Below, one piece after another: positions 7,971-15,741 of a DNA stretch of 64,000 nucleotides. The stretch spans positions 62,001 to 126,000 of the forward strand of contig CAZEGN010000001.1 of the NCBI GenBank assembly GCA_964512325.1. Reading direction: 5' to 3'. The notes below the pieces were generated by a model. That model did no database searches and was not told the origin of the DNA. It was given only the letters and a program-made list of their open reading frames with translations. The position numbers and the translations under genes are program-made. The stretch is from JACQZO01 sp964512325. Its GTDB lineage: Bacteria; Patescibacteriota; Gracilibacteria; RBG-16-42-10. The stretch's first letter is position 1. Each line of letters starts with the position of its first letter.

Positions 7971-9218
7971 ATGAAAAAGCTTTTATTTTTTCTGACTGGA
8001 TTATGGTTAGCGCTATTACCCTGGCATGCTTTTCTAAAGACCTGGCTATCAAAACTATTCCTGGGCAGTCATGCTGATTTTTTGCCATTAAGCAGCAATA
8101 TCTTCTCTTTGTGGAAAGAGATTGTATTATTTACACTACTAGGCTTATTGCTTTGGCTACGAAGGCAAGAAATATGGAACTTCAATTATAGAAACAAGTT
8201 ATTTCTAACATTAACTGCCTTTGTAACCAGCTTAATTGTTTTTGGTGGCTCACAAGCTAACTCAGTAGCGGCTCTCATCCTTGGTCTCCGCACTGACCTA
8301 TTATTTGTCCCCAGTCTACTAGTCGGTTTATTATTGGCTCTTAGTTTCAAAAAAAGCGTGCTAGATCGCCTCCTACGCCTAACATTACTCTCTCTCACAA
8401 TTGCGTTTGGCATTTTTTTGTGTTTCTGGATAATCAAACCTGATATTGGACTTTACTTTGGCTATAGCCCTTATCAAAGTTCCTATGTCGAAGAAAAACC
8501 ATTACCGGTTTACCACTGTTTATTCATCAATGATTCATGCCTACCTCGCTTGCAGGCAAGCTTCTCTGGCCCCAATCAAGCAGGAAGCTTAAGCCTACTA
8601 TGGGCGGCACTGCTCTTTTACTTTAGTAATAATGTCTGGTTACTCTTACTCCCGCTCATTGCTGTCAGCCTTACCTTTTCGCGATCGGCACTTTTAGGAG
8701 GATTGGTTGCCATCCTTTGTAATTTGCCTAAAAAAGCATTACTACTAACGACTGGTGTTATCAGTCTTATAGTAATAGGAATATTTAGCGTTAGCCCTGA
8801 CGTTGTCACCCATGGACTTTCAACTTCTGAGCATTGGCACAAGACTGTTGATGGCATACAGCGGCTTATCACTGCTCCTTTCGGTACAGGCCTAGGCTCA
8901 GCAGGCCCCGTTTCTCGACGCTTGCTCGGTGAAGAACACGCTCTCATCAGCGAAAATTGGTATTTACAACTGGGCGAAGAGGCTGGCATTCTGACTATGC
9001 TTCTTTTTGTTCTATTCATAGGACTGCTAAGTTGGTCCCTGCTTAAAAGCAACAACCAACTTCAAAAACTCATGGGCATGGTCCTTTTGGGCACCTCCTT
9101 TCAGGGACTATTTTTGCATCTGTGGGAAGACAGCACCTTAACCATGCTTATTTGGTTCTTCATTGGCGTCAGTTTATGTTACAATAGTAATGAATCTACC
9201 CAACATTATGGAAAATAA
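7971..9218 (+). CDS. O-antigen ligase/polymerase-like membrane protein (Wzy_C family)
   Basis: 415 residues, about ten to twelve hydrophobic helices. The large extracytoplasmic loop and the segment after it (SGPNQAGSLSLLWAALLF, then SFSRSALLGGL as LTFSRSALLGGLVAIL, and GTGLGSAGPVSRRL...SENWYLQLGEEAG) match the Wzy_C/WaaL pattern, in which conserved Arg residues act in glycan transfer from an undecaprenyl-linked donor. It starts 2 nt after mreB and is probably co-transcribed. The exact substrate (capsule polymerase versus ligase to a surface acceptor) cannot be told from sequence. Its 3' end overlaps the next gene's promoter. Confidence 0.75.
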   Translation: MKKLLFFLTGLWLALLPWHAFLKTWLSKLFLGSHADFLPLSSNIFSLWKEIVLFTLLGLLLWLRRQEIWNFNYRNKLFLTLTAFVTSLIVFGGSQANSVAALILGLRTDLLFVPSLLVGLLLALSFKKSVLDRLLRLTLLSLTIAFGIFLCFWIIKPDIGLYFGYSPYQSSYVEEKPLPVYHCLFINDSCLPRLQASFSGPNQAGSLSLLWAALLFYFSNNVWLLLLPLIAVSLTFSRSALLGGLVAILCNLPKKALLLTTGVISLIVIGIFSVSPDVVTHGLSTSEHWHKTVDGIQRLITAPFGTGLGSAGPVSRRLLGEEHALISENWYLQLGEEAGILTMLLFVLFIGLLSWSLLKSNNQLQKLMGMVLLGTSFQGLFLHLWEDSTLTMLIWFFIGVSLCYNSNESTQHYGK

Positions 9219-9942
9219 CGAATTAGGGTTTGGCCCTCGTAAATTTGAAGGCGTAATTGTTTTTTATCGCATGATTGCCGGTATAGTCGGCGGAGTTGCC
9301 GGAGGACTTGTGATTTTGATTGGTATTATCTTTGCCGGCTCCCTAATTCAGACCCTTGCCGACCCCACGGCTGCAGTGTCGCCTTTTGCCATATTTATGG
9401 GCATTAGTGTCTTATTTTTAGCCACTCTCATTAGCAACGGGCTAAGTGTCTTTTTAATGAGTCTTTGCGACCAAGATAAATACCAAAATCCTTATAGTGG
9501 TTTATTACAAGTAGCCATTATCAACATTTTCGTCTTTGTACTTGCCATTCCAGCTTATTTTATTGGTAGAAATGTTGATCCAAGCTATATGCTAATCGTG
9601 GCACTCGTGCAGATTATCACTGCCGCATTAGCATCCACACTTGTATTCAGTGCGGTCACTGTACGTGCCAGTGAATTTGTCATTGATGTTTATAGCAGCT
9701 TTATCAGTTTGCTGTTTGGTTTAGCAATTACCGGCATTGTTACACTCATGGGCAGTAATACCGCTCCCCTATTTTTTGGCTTACCGATTATTATCTGGTT
9801 TAGCATCGGCTTTTTCGGTGGACTCACCGAGTTCTTCTACTATCAACTGTACCGTCACACTGGTGTCGATCTGTTAGAAGCAGGCATTGAAGAAGAAGAT
9901 GTCGGTTTTGATGAGCCAAGCAAGAGGGGGGAGAAATTATAG
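9208..9942 (+). CDS. Polytopic membrane protein of unknown function
   Basis: About 244 residues from the ATG at 9208 (MENNELGFGPRKFEGVIVFY). Earlier in-frame ATGs at 9163 and 9190 lie upstream of, or at, the predicted transcription start: a TACAAT -10 hexamer at 9180-9185 ends 22 nt before 9208, the geometry seen elsewhere in the window. Six or so hydrophobic helices with short loops and an acidic C-terminal tail (GIEEEDVGFDEPSKRG) are visible. I do not recognise the family. The promoter lies inside the 3' end of the O-antigen-ligase-like gene. The stop is next to an AT-rich intergenic repeat. Confidence 0.7.
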   Translation: MENNELGFGPRKFEGVIVFYRMIAGIVGGVAGGLVILIGIIFAGSLIQTLADPTAAVSPFAIFMGISVLFLATLISNGLSVFLMSLCDQDKYQNPYSGLLQVAIINIFVFVLAIPAYFIGRNVDPSYMLIVALVQIITAALASTLVFSAVTVRASEFVIDVYSSFISLLFGLAITGIVTLMGSNTAPLFFGLPIIIWFSIGFFGGLTEFFYYQLYRHTGVDLLEAGIEEEDVGFDEPSKRGEKL

Positions 9943-9994
9943 ATTATGGATTATCAATTGTGTGGGAAATCTATAATTTATAATCTATAATCGA
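9934..9994. repeat. AT-rich inverted repeat (family 1)
   Basis: AAATTATAGATTATGGATTAT... at 9934 faces ...TCTATAATTTATAATCTATAA at 9970-9990, forming an imperfect hairpin that starts inside the last codons of the upstream gene. It shares AAATTATAGATTAT and TCAATTG with the copy at 2927-2952. Confidence 0.6.
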
Positions 9995-10012
9995 TCCTTC
10001 ACCACTCCCTAC

Positions 10013-10087
10013 GACCCCATAGTTCAATGGATAGAACAAGGCACTCCTAAGGCTTAGATAGAAGTTCGATTCTTCTTGGGGTCACCA
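10013..10087 (+). tRNA. tRNA-Arg (CCU anticodon)
   Basis: 75 nt with encoded CCA. Acceptor GACCCCA pairs with TGGGGTC, T-arm AGAAG/CTTCT with TTCGATT loop, anticodon loop CTCCTAA gives CCU, which reads AGG. The anticodon stem has an A31-G39 mismatch next to the loop. Confidence 0.93.
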
Positions 10088-10200
10088 CGAGCACGCAGTG
10101 CGAGTCTTCGTCTAATCCTTCGTCTTACCTACTGCCTTCTTCTAATAAAGGCTTCTTTTGCGTGCTCAAAGACGAAGACTAAGACGTAGACGAAGAAAAG
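10082..10200. repeat. Intergenic repeat with terminal inverted GAGCAC/GTGCTC (family 2)
   Basis: Begins in the CCA end of tRNA-Arg (CACCACGAGCACG at 10082) and contains GAGCACGC ... GCGTGCTC and AGTCTTCGTCT ... AGACGAAGACT in interleaved order, so the two stems cannot both form without a pseudoknot. A diverged copy lies at 53150-53250. No gene is visible between this repeat and the terminator at 10236. Confidence 0.5.
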
Positions 10201-10235
10201 GAAGAAGTGATGAGAGGAAATCCGGCCTCAATATG

Positions 10236-10277
10236 AAAAACCAGGAGAATGGAGGACATTACCCATTCTCTGGTTTC
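10236..10277 (-). terminator. Terminator downstream of the PMT gene
   Basis: Long stem: AAACCAGAGAATGG pairs with CCATTCTCCTGGTTT around a short loop, followed by a T run on the minus strand. It sits 26 nt past the PMT-family gene's stop and could also end transcripts from the plus strand. Confidence 0.8.
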
Positions 10278-10302
10278 TAGCTTTCGTTGCTATCACATTC
10301 AC

Positions 10303-11763
10303 TTATCCACGCCAGCTTGGGAACCATAATACTTTGGGGATGTAATCCGTAGGTACGGGTAGTGCGGCAATCACAGGATAGGCAGCTAGAAACCAGAGCG
10401 CAGCTAAAACTAGCAAGGTTATGACCATATATTTGCCTACGGGCGCATTCTTTGGGCGCCATTGTACTAACTGCCACAAGTTTAGGGCCAATAGAAGCTG
10501 CCATACTGTAGCCACACCCATAAAGTAGTAGAGAAATGAAACACGACTGATAAGCATCCATGGCAGGTACATACAAATACTGCTCAGAAGCAATGCCCAC
10601 TGCCAGGACTTCTTAGGCCAGACGAAGAGAAAAGTGAGTATGAAGGATAAAAAGCCGGCCCACCAAAGGAACGGATTGCCAATTGCTGCAATTACACGAA
10701 CCAAACAATTATTAACCTGGATATCAGTACAAGTGCTCAGTGGTGCTTGAGTAACAATATCTCTAGCCGGTAACCATGTATATGGATCTACTTGCTCATA
10801 ATAATAAAGCATAGGTCGCAACATTAAAGGCCACGACCACCAGCTTGAACCATAGGGATGAGAGTCCTTGAGATTTTTATTAAAGGAAAACGCTTGCTGA
10901 TGCCAGTGATCCAAGCTATCCCAGAAAGAGGTTGTTTGATGATTGGTATCAATATCCAATTGTTTCCAATTCACTGCTTCCCCCCAAAAACTTGCCAAAT
11001 ACACACTTGCTGTAAGTACCAATGCCAATCCTACAGCCACAAAACCATGAGGACGAATAATTTTTTTAAAATTGGCCGCTAACCAAAAAAAACACAGAAT
11101 TAAGGTCGCCATGCCTAACCATTTTACTGAAATAGCACAGCCTGCCAAAATGCCAGCTGCCAGTAAATAGAAAAACTGCATCCATGGCTTCCTGTATCTC
11201 AGCGCAATAATACAGGCCAGGAATGAAGCAAAGACAAAGAAATACATAATACCATCCATCAAACCTGTTCTGCCATACACAAATAATAAGCTATCAACTG
11301 ACACAATGAGCAAAGCAATAAAGGCAGCTTTCCATGAGCGAGTGATCTGCCAGGCAATTTGCCAAATGATAAGCAACAAGCCCATACCAAATATATAGGG
11401 CATAAAACGCCAACTGAAAGAGAACCCACCCAGAATGGTAGGAATAATGCGAGTGAAATAATCGCTAGCGCCTGCTCCTGCTGAAGCTAGAGAGTAATCA
11501 GCACCGATATTGTAGCCAAACAACCATTCGGCAAGCGCAATCAGCCATTTTGCCAGAGGAGGATGAATATCAAAAAAAGGTTGCCCGGCTAAATAACGCT
11601 GTGCAAAGTATGGAAAATGGACCTCATCAAAGACTGGAAAATTTGGTGTAGACAGAAACAATGCTCGCACCATGGCCGTTACTACCAACAACACGTTTCC
11701 TGCTAAGTACCAAGCATCTTGAGCCTGTAATTTGGTACGCATACGAAGCAAAAAACGTGTCAT
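10303..11763 (-). CDS. PMT-family (GT39) protein O-mannosyltransferase-like
   Basis: 486 residues, about eleven hydrophobic helices. The first extracytoplasmic loop carries the catalytic-type FPVFDEVHFPYFAQRYLAGQ with the Asp-Glu pair, followed by FFDIHPPLAKWLIAL, both diagnostic of protein mannosyltransferases that use polyprenyl-phosphate mannose. A later loop (SHPYGSSWWSWPLMLRPMLYY) and the C-terminal module (FLYYFMGVATVW) match PMT_4TMC. It probably glycosylates secreted Thr/Ser-rich proteins, and the Thr/Pro-rich linker of the SLH protein at 33044 is a conceivable target (inference). Its start lies 17 nt downstream of rnpB with no terminator in between, so read-through from the rnpB promoter is likely. 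Confidence 0.88.
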   Translation of the reverse strand: MTRFLLRMRTKLQAQDAWYLAGNVLLVVTAMVRALFLSTPNFPVFDEVHFPYFAQRYLAGQPFFDIHPPLAKWLIALAEWLFGYNIGADYSLASAGAGASDYFTRIIPTILGGFSFSWRFMPYIFGMGLLLIIWQIAWQITRSWKAAFIALLIVSVDSLLFVYGRTGLMDGIMYFFVFASFLACIIALRYRKPWMQFFYLLAAGILAGCAISVKWLGMATLILCFFWLAANFKKIIRPHGFVAVGLALVLTASVYLASFWGEAVNWKQLDIDTNHQTTSFWDSLDHWHQQAFSFNKNLKDSHPYGSSWWSWPLMLRPMLYYYEQVDPYTWLPARDIVTQAPLSTCTDIQVNNCLVRVIAAIGNPFLWWAGFLSFILTFLFVWPKKSWQWALLLSSICMYLPWMLISRVSFLYYFMGVATVWQLLLALNLWQLVQWRPKNAPVGKYMVITLLVLAALWFLAAYPVIAALPVPTDYIPKVLWFPSWRG

Positions 11764-11780
11764 GATGGATTTTTTAGAGA

Positions 11781-12158
11781 AGCTTTTATGGTAAGCCGGA
11801 TTCTGTAATGTCTTTAGACATGATTATTATCTATCTAGTTCCACCTTCGCAGGTGAAATCAAGCAGCGGGCGAAAAAAGACTTGTTAAACGAAGTGATTC
11901 TTTTCTCTCCATTCCGCCTTGCAGCCCATAGGGTTTACCAACGCTCTTATTCACATAAGAGTTTCCTCATAGATGAGGACTTTTCACCTTTCCCCTATAC
12001 CGTAATGGTATAGGGTAGTATTGTCTCTGTGGCACTATCCCTAGCTAGTATTTTAGATATTTTACTAACTGGTTCCCGTTAGGAACTATGGCGTTTAACT
12101 GCTGTCCGGACTTTCCTCTCGCCTTAAAAAGCGAGCAATAATCTGTCCAATAAAAGCA
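11781..12158 (-). ncRNA. rnpB: RNase P RNA, bacterial type A
   Basis: Catalytic RNA of RNase P. On the minus strand the 5' domain reads GCGAGAGGAAAGTCCGGAC (P3/P4) and the 3' domain ACAGAATCCGGCTTA (P4 return strand), the universal pair. Between them are the GGGAAAGGTGAAAAG and GGTAAACCC...GGGCTGCAAGG elements. P1 is formed by GCTTTTATTGG (near 12157) and CCATAAAAGC (near 11783), which sets both ends to within a few nucleotides. Confidence 0.95.
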
Positions 12159-12163
12159 TGCTG

Positions 12164-12192
12164 ATTGTACGAAGAGAGACAGACATTGTCTA
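12164..12192 (-). promoter_or_regulatory. Promoter of rnpB
   Basis: Minus strand TAGACA (12192-12187), 17-nt spacer, TACAAT (12169-12164). The predicted transcription start matches the 5' end of P1 of the RNase P RNA. Confidence 0.7.
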
Positions 12193-12232
12193 TAGGGACT
12201 ATCCAACCATTCATTTTCTCTTGCTTATGCGT

Positions 12233-12238
12233 TATAAT
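12233..12238 (+). promoter_or_regulatory. -10 element of the PrsW-like gene
   Basis: TATAAT preceded by TGCG (possible extended -10); it ends 22 nt before the ATG at 12261. The -35 is poor. It rules out the longer upstream reading frame from 12165 as coding. Confidence 0.6.
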
Positions 12239-12260
12239 AGATAGACACAAACAAAAACAA

Positions 12261-13325
12261 ATGGCCGCAGCGGGAGACATTTTACGTGATTTAGGACAAT
12301 GGACCAGCAATATATGGCTTTGGATAGCAGCGCATCCTAGCCTGCTTTTATTACTAGCTACAGGAGCACTAATTCCAGCGTTATTTTGGGCCTGGCTCTA
12401 TTATCGTCAGGTATACATGGAAAAAGATGATACCAAGTATATGGTTATCACCTTCTTTTTTGGCATGTTTACGGTGCTCCCCGTCTTGGCAATTAATTAC
12501 TTGCTGCGCTTGTTTTTTGGTTTTGATTTAACGCAATTTGTTGATCATGCCACACTCAGTCAGCGCATACCATTAATTGCGCTTGGATTTATTTTTATGG
12601 GAGGACTCGAAGAGTATGCTAAGTTTTTTGTGATTAAAAGTGTAAACAACAAACATATTGCGTTTAATAGAGTGGTGGATGGAATCGAGTATGCTGTAGC
12701 AGGTGCATTAGGCTTTGCCTATATTGAAAACATCGCCTACTTTGCGGTTGCTGCTGAGACATATGCTCCAGGTGGAGCTAGCAACATTGTAATGCTGTTT
12801 AATAATTTTAGTTTTGTGCAAATAGTCATCGCCAGAAACTTTGGTACAATGCTTGTACATACTCTTTTTTCAGGTTTTTTGGGCTATTACTATGGCCGAG
12901 CTAAAATAGTTGGTCTCGAAGCGGAGATTAGTGAAAAGAAAAAGTTACGCCAATACCTATTGTTTAGTGGTGTCAAAAATAGAGTTAACCGGGTAAAAGC
13001 ACTGTGGCAAAAAAGAAACTTCCCATTGCCACGCAGTATACATATTCGCCAAGAAGAACTCATTGCAGAAGGCTTATTGGTAGCGGTAGTGCTACACGCG
13101 GCTTATAACCTCTTTCTTCATCTCAATGTCAGCTGGCTGATTGCGCCAATGATTATCGCTGAGTTCGTGACCATTATGTATGAGCTACATTCGGATAAAA
13201 ATCTTGTAACCTATGATCTTGAGCAAGAAGCTAGAAGTGAAATACGTAAAGAAATGGGCGCAAAGATTGGCAATCTAATCTTAGCTGATAGACGATCAAA
13301 AGGGACACTAAAAAAGAGTAACTAA
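12261..13325 (+). CDS. PrsW-family intramembrane metalloprotease
   Basis: 354 residues, about eight hydrophobic helices. The conserved PrsW (M82) motifs are present: GGLEEYAKFFVIK with the Glu-Glu pair, FNRVVDGIEYAVAGALGFAYIEN, a His in the next helix (LVHTLFSGFLGYYYG) and HAAYNLF near the end, which together would hold the metal. In Bacillus, PrsW performs site-1 cleavage of an anti-sigma factor; no anti-sigma gene is near here, so the substrate is unknown. The ATG at 12261 is chosen because a TATAAT box lies 22 nt upstream. A basic cytoplasmic loop (about residues 220-265) separates the catalytic helices. Its last 4 nt overlap tgt, convergently. Confidence 0.85.
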   Translation: MAAAGDILRDLGQWTSNIWLWIAAHPSLLLLLATGALIPALFWAWLYYRQVYMEKDDTKYMVITFFFGMFTVLPVLAINYLLRLFFGFDLTQFVDHATLSQRIPLIALGFIFMGGLEEYAKFFVIKSVNNKHIAFNRVVDGIEYAVAGALGFAYIENIAYFAVAAETYAPGGASNIVMLFNNFSFVQIVIARNFGTMLVHTLFSGFLGYYYGRAKIVGLEAEISEKKKLRQYLLFSGVKNRVNRVKALWQKRNFPLPRSIHIRQEELIAEGLLVAVVLHAAYNLFLHLNVSWLIAPMIIAEFVTIMYELHSDKNLVTYDLEQEARSEIRKEMGAKIGNLILADRRSKGTLKKSN

Positions 13326-14449
13326 TTACCACTTCCCATATATCTATACTGAGCAGTGAATTCTGCTTTTTTTTGTAAAAACGTGCCCTCTTTGATTGCT
13401 GCACGAATTACTCGAATTTGTTCGAACAGGAAGTGAATGTTATGCAAACTACATAGGTGTGCACCAAGCATTTCATTTTCGACAATTAAATGCCGTAAAT
13501 AACTCACAGTGAAGTTTTTACAGGTATAACAATTACATGTTTCATCAATCGGTTTTTCACTGGTACGATAGACAGTACGTTTTAAATCTACTCGACCAAG
13601 TGGAGTAAAAACTCCGCCATGTCTTCCCACCCTAGTGGGCAATACGCAATCAAACATATCAATGCCACGATGAATACATTCCCAAAGATCTTCAGGTGAT
13701 CCAACGCCCATCAGATAATGCGGCTTTTGCGCTGGCAAATAGGGCGCTAAAGTATCAAGCACGCGAAAAGTGGTCTCTTTTGGCTCACCGACAGCTAAAC
13801 CACCGACAGCAATACCAGGCAGGTCAAATTGACTGACAAACTCGCACGATTCTCTGCGCAAATCGTCATAAGTGACACCTTGAACAATCGGAAACAAGGC
13901 TTGTTCCCCTACTCTTTTTTGTGACTTAACACAACGTTCTAGCCAACGATGCGTTCTTTCCATGGCAGCGCGCGCATAATTATAATCAGCCTTACCTGGA
14001 GCGCACTCATCGAAAGCCATAATAATGTCAGCTCCAATATTGGCCTCAATTTCCATTACTCTCTCTGGTGAAAAGTAATGTTTAGAGCCATCATGAATCG
14101 ATTGGAATTCCACTCCATCTTCATCAATTTTTCTTATCTGTTTAAGACTAAAGACCTGGAATCCGCCAGAATCAGTGAGTATAGGTTTATTCCAATGAAT
14201 CCATTTATGCAAACCACCTCTTTCTGCCAAAAACTGATCGCCGGGACGTAAAAAAAGATGATACGTGTTGCCTAAAATGATTTCCGTTCCTAAATTAAGC
14301 AAATCGTCTGGCGTAAAAGATTTCACAGTCCCTTTAGTACCAACAGGCATAAAAACAGGTGTTGCAATTTCACCATGGGGGGTCGTAAAACGACCGGTGC
14401 GCGCGTAAGAGCCGGTTAAGGGAGTACTTGTTACTTCAAAATCAAACAT
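13322..14449 (-). CDS. tgt: tRNA-guanine transglycosylase
   Basis: Exchanges G34 of GUN-anticodon tRNAs (Tyr, His, Asn, Asp) for a queuine precursor. 375 residues, normal length. TIM-barrel motifs: ATPVFMPVGTKGTVK, GNTYHLFLRPG, LTDSGGFQVFSL (with the general-base Asp), IVQGVTYDDLRRESC, GGLAVGEPKE, GIDMFDCVLPTRVGRHGG (nucleophilic Asp). The zinc site is CNCYTCKNFTVSYLRHL plus a downstream His. The rest of the preQ1 pathway is not in the window, so it may use a scavenged base. It overlaps the upstream PRC-barrel gene by 8 nt and is co-transcribed with it. Confidence 0.96.
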   Translation of the reverse strand: MFDFEVTSTPLTGSYARTGRFTTPHGEIATPVFMPVGTKGTVKSFTPDDLLNLGTEIILGNTYHLFLRPGDQFLAERGGLHKWIHWNKPILTDSGGFQVFSLKQIRKIDEDGVEFQSIHDGSKHYFSPERVMEIEANIGADIIMAFDECAPGKADYNYARAAMERTHRWLERCVKSQKRVGEQALFPIVQGVTYDDLRRESCEFVSQFDLPGIAVGGLAVGEPKETTFRVLDTLAPYLPAQKPHYLMGVGSPEDLWECIHRGIDMFDCVLPTRVGRHGGVFTPLGRVDLKRTVYRTSEKPIDETCNCYTCKNFTVSYLRHLIVENEMLGAHLCSLHNIHFLFEQIRVIRAAIKEGTFLQKKAEFTAQYRYMGSGN

Positions 14450-14990
14450 AATTGGTTGCTGGTACGGTTAGAGAAGCTGGCGCCTGCACTACATCCTCTT
14501 TGTCTAGGTCGTCAACAAAGACAGTCTTATCTGCCACACGCCTAATGATAGTAATTGGCAATACTAATTCATTAGCGATTGGTCTAATAAGATAATTTTT
14601 TATCATAAATTGCGAAATCTGTCCTGTGACAGCATCAAAAGTAAAATCACTAACTCTACCTAATATTTTGCCGTCTAAAGTCTTACAGTGAGCCCCTTTC
14701 AGATCAAAGTCGTTGGCGAGCACTTTTTCAATTCTCACTAAATCCTCCTCTTCACTGAATGCCGCCTCTGATTGTATGTACCAGGCATTGCTGATTTCTT
14801 GAATATCTTGCCATAAAATAATCTTTTTCTGCACCAGACTTGTCCTCGCCCACAAACCCACAATATGAAAATCATTCCAATCGATTATAAATTGCTTTGG
14901 TGTAGCTACAACTGCTTCGTTAGCAACACTTATAATCGGCAAGTGAAATGTAGTGGAATAATTTTTCTTCATACCAAAGTATTCACTCAT
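14442..14990 (-). CDS. PRC-barrel domain protein
   Basis: About 182 residues from ATG 14990; an in-frame ATG at 15002 or one at 14972 is equally possible. Two PRC-barrel-like units are visible: one around TPKQFIIDWNDFHIVGLWAR and a clearer one, KGAHCKTLDGKILGRVSDFT followed by FDAVTGQISQFMI. PRC barrels occur in RimM (ribosome maturation) and in photosynthetic reaction-centre subunit H. This protein lacks the RimM N-terminal domain, so its partner is unknown. It overlaps tgt by 8 nt, and comF lies 58 nt upstream on the same strand. Confidence 0.75.
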   Translation of the reverse strand: MSEYFGMKKNYSTTFHLPIISVANEAVVATPKQFIIDWNDFHIVGLWARTSLVQKKIILWQDIQEISNAWYIQSEAAFSEEEDLVRIEKVLANDFDLKGAHCKTLDGKILGRVSDFTFDAVTGQISQFMIKNYLIRPIANELVLPITIIRRVADKTVFVDDLDKEDVVQAPASLTVPATNYV

Positions 14991-15047
14991 AAAATAACAC
15001 ACTCTTGTTCACTTCGTCATCGCGCTTTGCTATAGAGATGGTCGGTA

Positions 15048-15695
15048 CTATTTGGTTCCTTGGTGCAATACCAAGGCATCAACATGACTGAAACCAACTT
15101 TACGCAGCAACAAAGCACACTCTTGCAAGGTGCTACCCGAAGTAAGAATATCATCTACTAAGACTATTCTGGTATTAAAAGGTATCTGTCGCGAAAGAAG
15201 CGGATTGATCATAAAAGCAGACTTGATGTTTTGACAACGTTCTTGCTTTGAAAGTCCGACTTGAGAACGGGTGTTTCTGGTGCGAAGCAACAACTCTAAT
15301 ACCTGCAAATTGCTCAGTAACTCTAATTGCTGAGTAAGAAGTCTAGCTTGATTAAAACCGCGTTTGTAAAGTTTTTTCTTATGCACGGGTACAGGCACAC
15401 AAATAATATTCTCCGTGGTAGCAAATATCGCACAAAAAGCATTCGCAAATATATTTTGCAAAATTTTGCCCGGCTCAGACCATAATTTATACTTCCAGCC
15501 ATAAAGAATGCGTGCCAAAATGAGTGTATGATCGTGATTGGCAATATAAACGTGGTCAAGACCGGTAACCATGCCCAGATAGGGCTGCAACTTTAGGCTG
15601 TAATTAAACTTCGCCTGACACGCTATACACAGCCAGTGCCCCACTAAATTACAATTTAAGCAGCGCGCAGGAAAAAGCCAATCAACAAAAAACAT
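15048..15695 (-). CDS. comF: ComF-family phosphoribosyltransferase-like protein
   Basis: 215 residues. The N-terminal zinc-ribbon-type Cys set (RCLNCNLVGHWLCIACQAKF) and the PRPP-binding loop IVLVDDILTSGSTLQEC near residue 180 identify the ComF/GntX family. YKRGFNQARLL and RTRNTRSQVGLSKQERCQNI are the other family blocks. In naturally competent bacteria ComF helps ssDNA import or processing; a ComEC-like hydrolase is encoded at 30.6 kb, but no full uptake system is in the window. It is the third gene in a minus-strand series with elp3 upstream and the PRC-barrel gene downstream. Confidence 0.88.
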   Translation of the reverse strand: MFFVDWLFPARCLNCNLVGHWLCIACQAKFNYSLKLQPYLGMVTGLDHVYIANHDHTLILARILYGWKYKLWSEPGKILQNIFANAFCAIFATTENIICVPVPVHKKKLYKRGFNQARLLTQQLELLSNLQVLELLLRTRNTRSQVGLSKQERCQNIKSAFMINPLLSRQIPFNTRIVLVDDILTSGSTLQECALLLRKVGFSHVDALVLHQGTK

Positions 15696-15741
15696 ATTGG
15701 ATATGCTAACTGCGTTTTATTAAATCCGAAAATTTATGAAT

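Noticed and set aside
12165..12260. Longer N-terminus of the PrsW-like protein
   Set aside because: The stretch contains the promoter TATAAT and overlaps the rnpB promoter; not hydrophobic or conserved.
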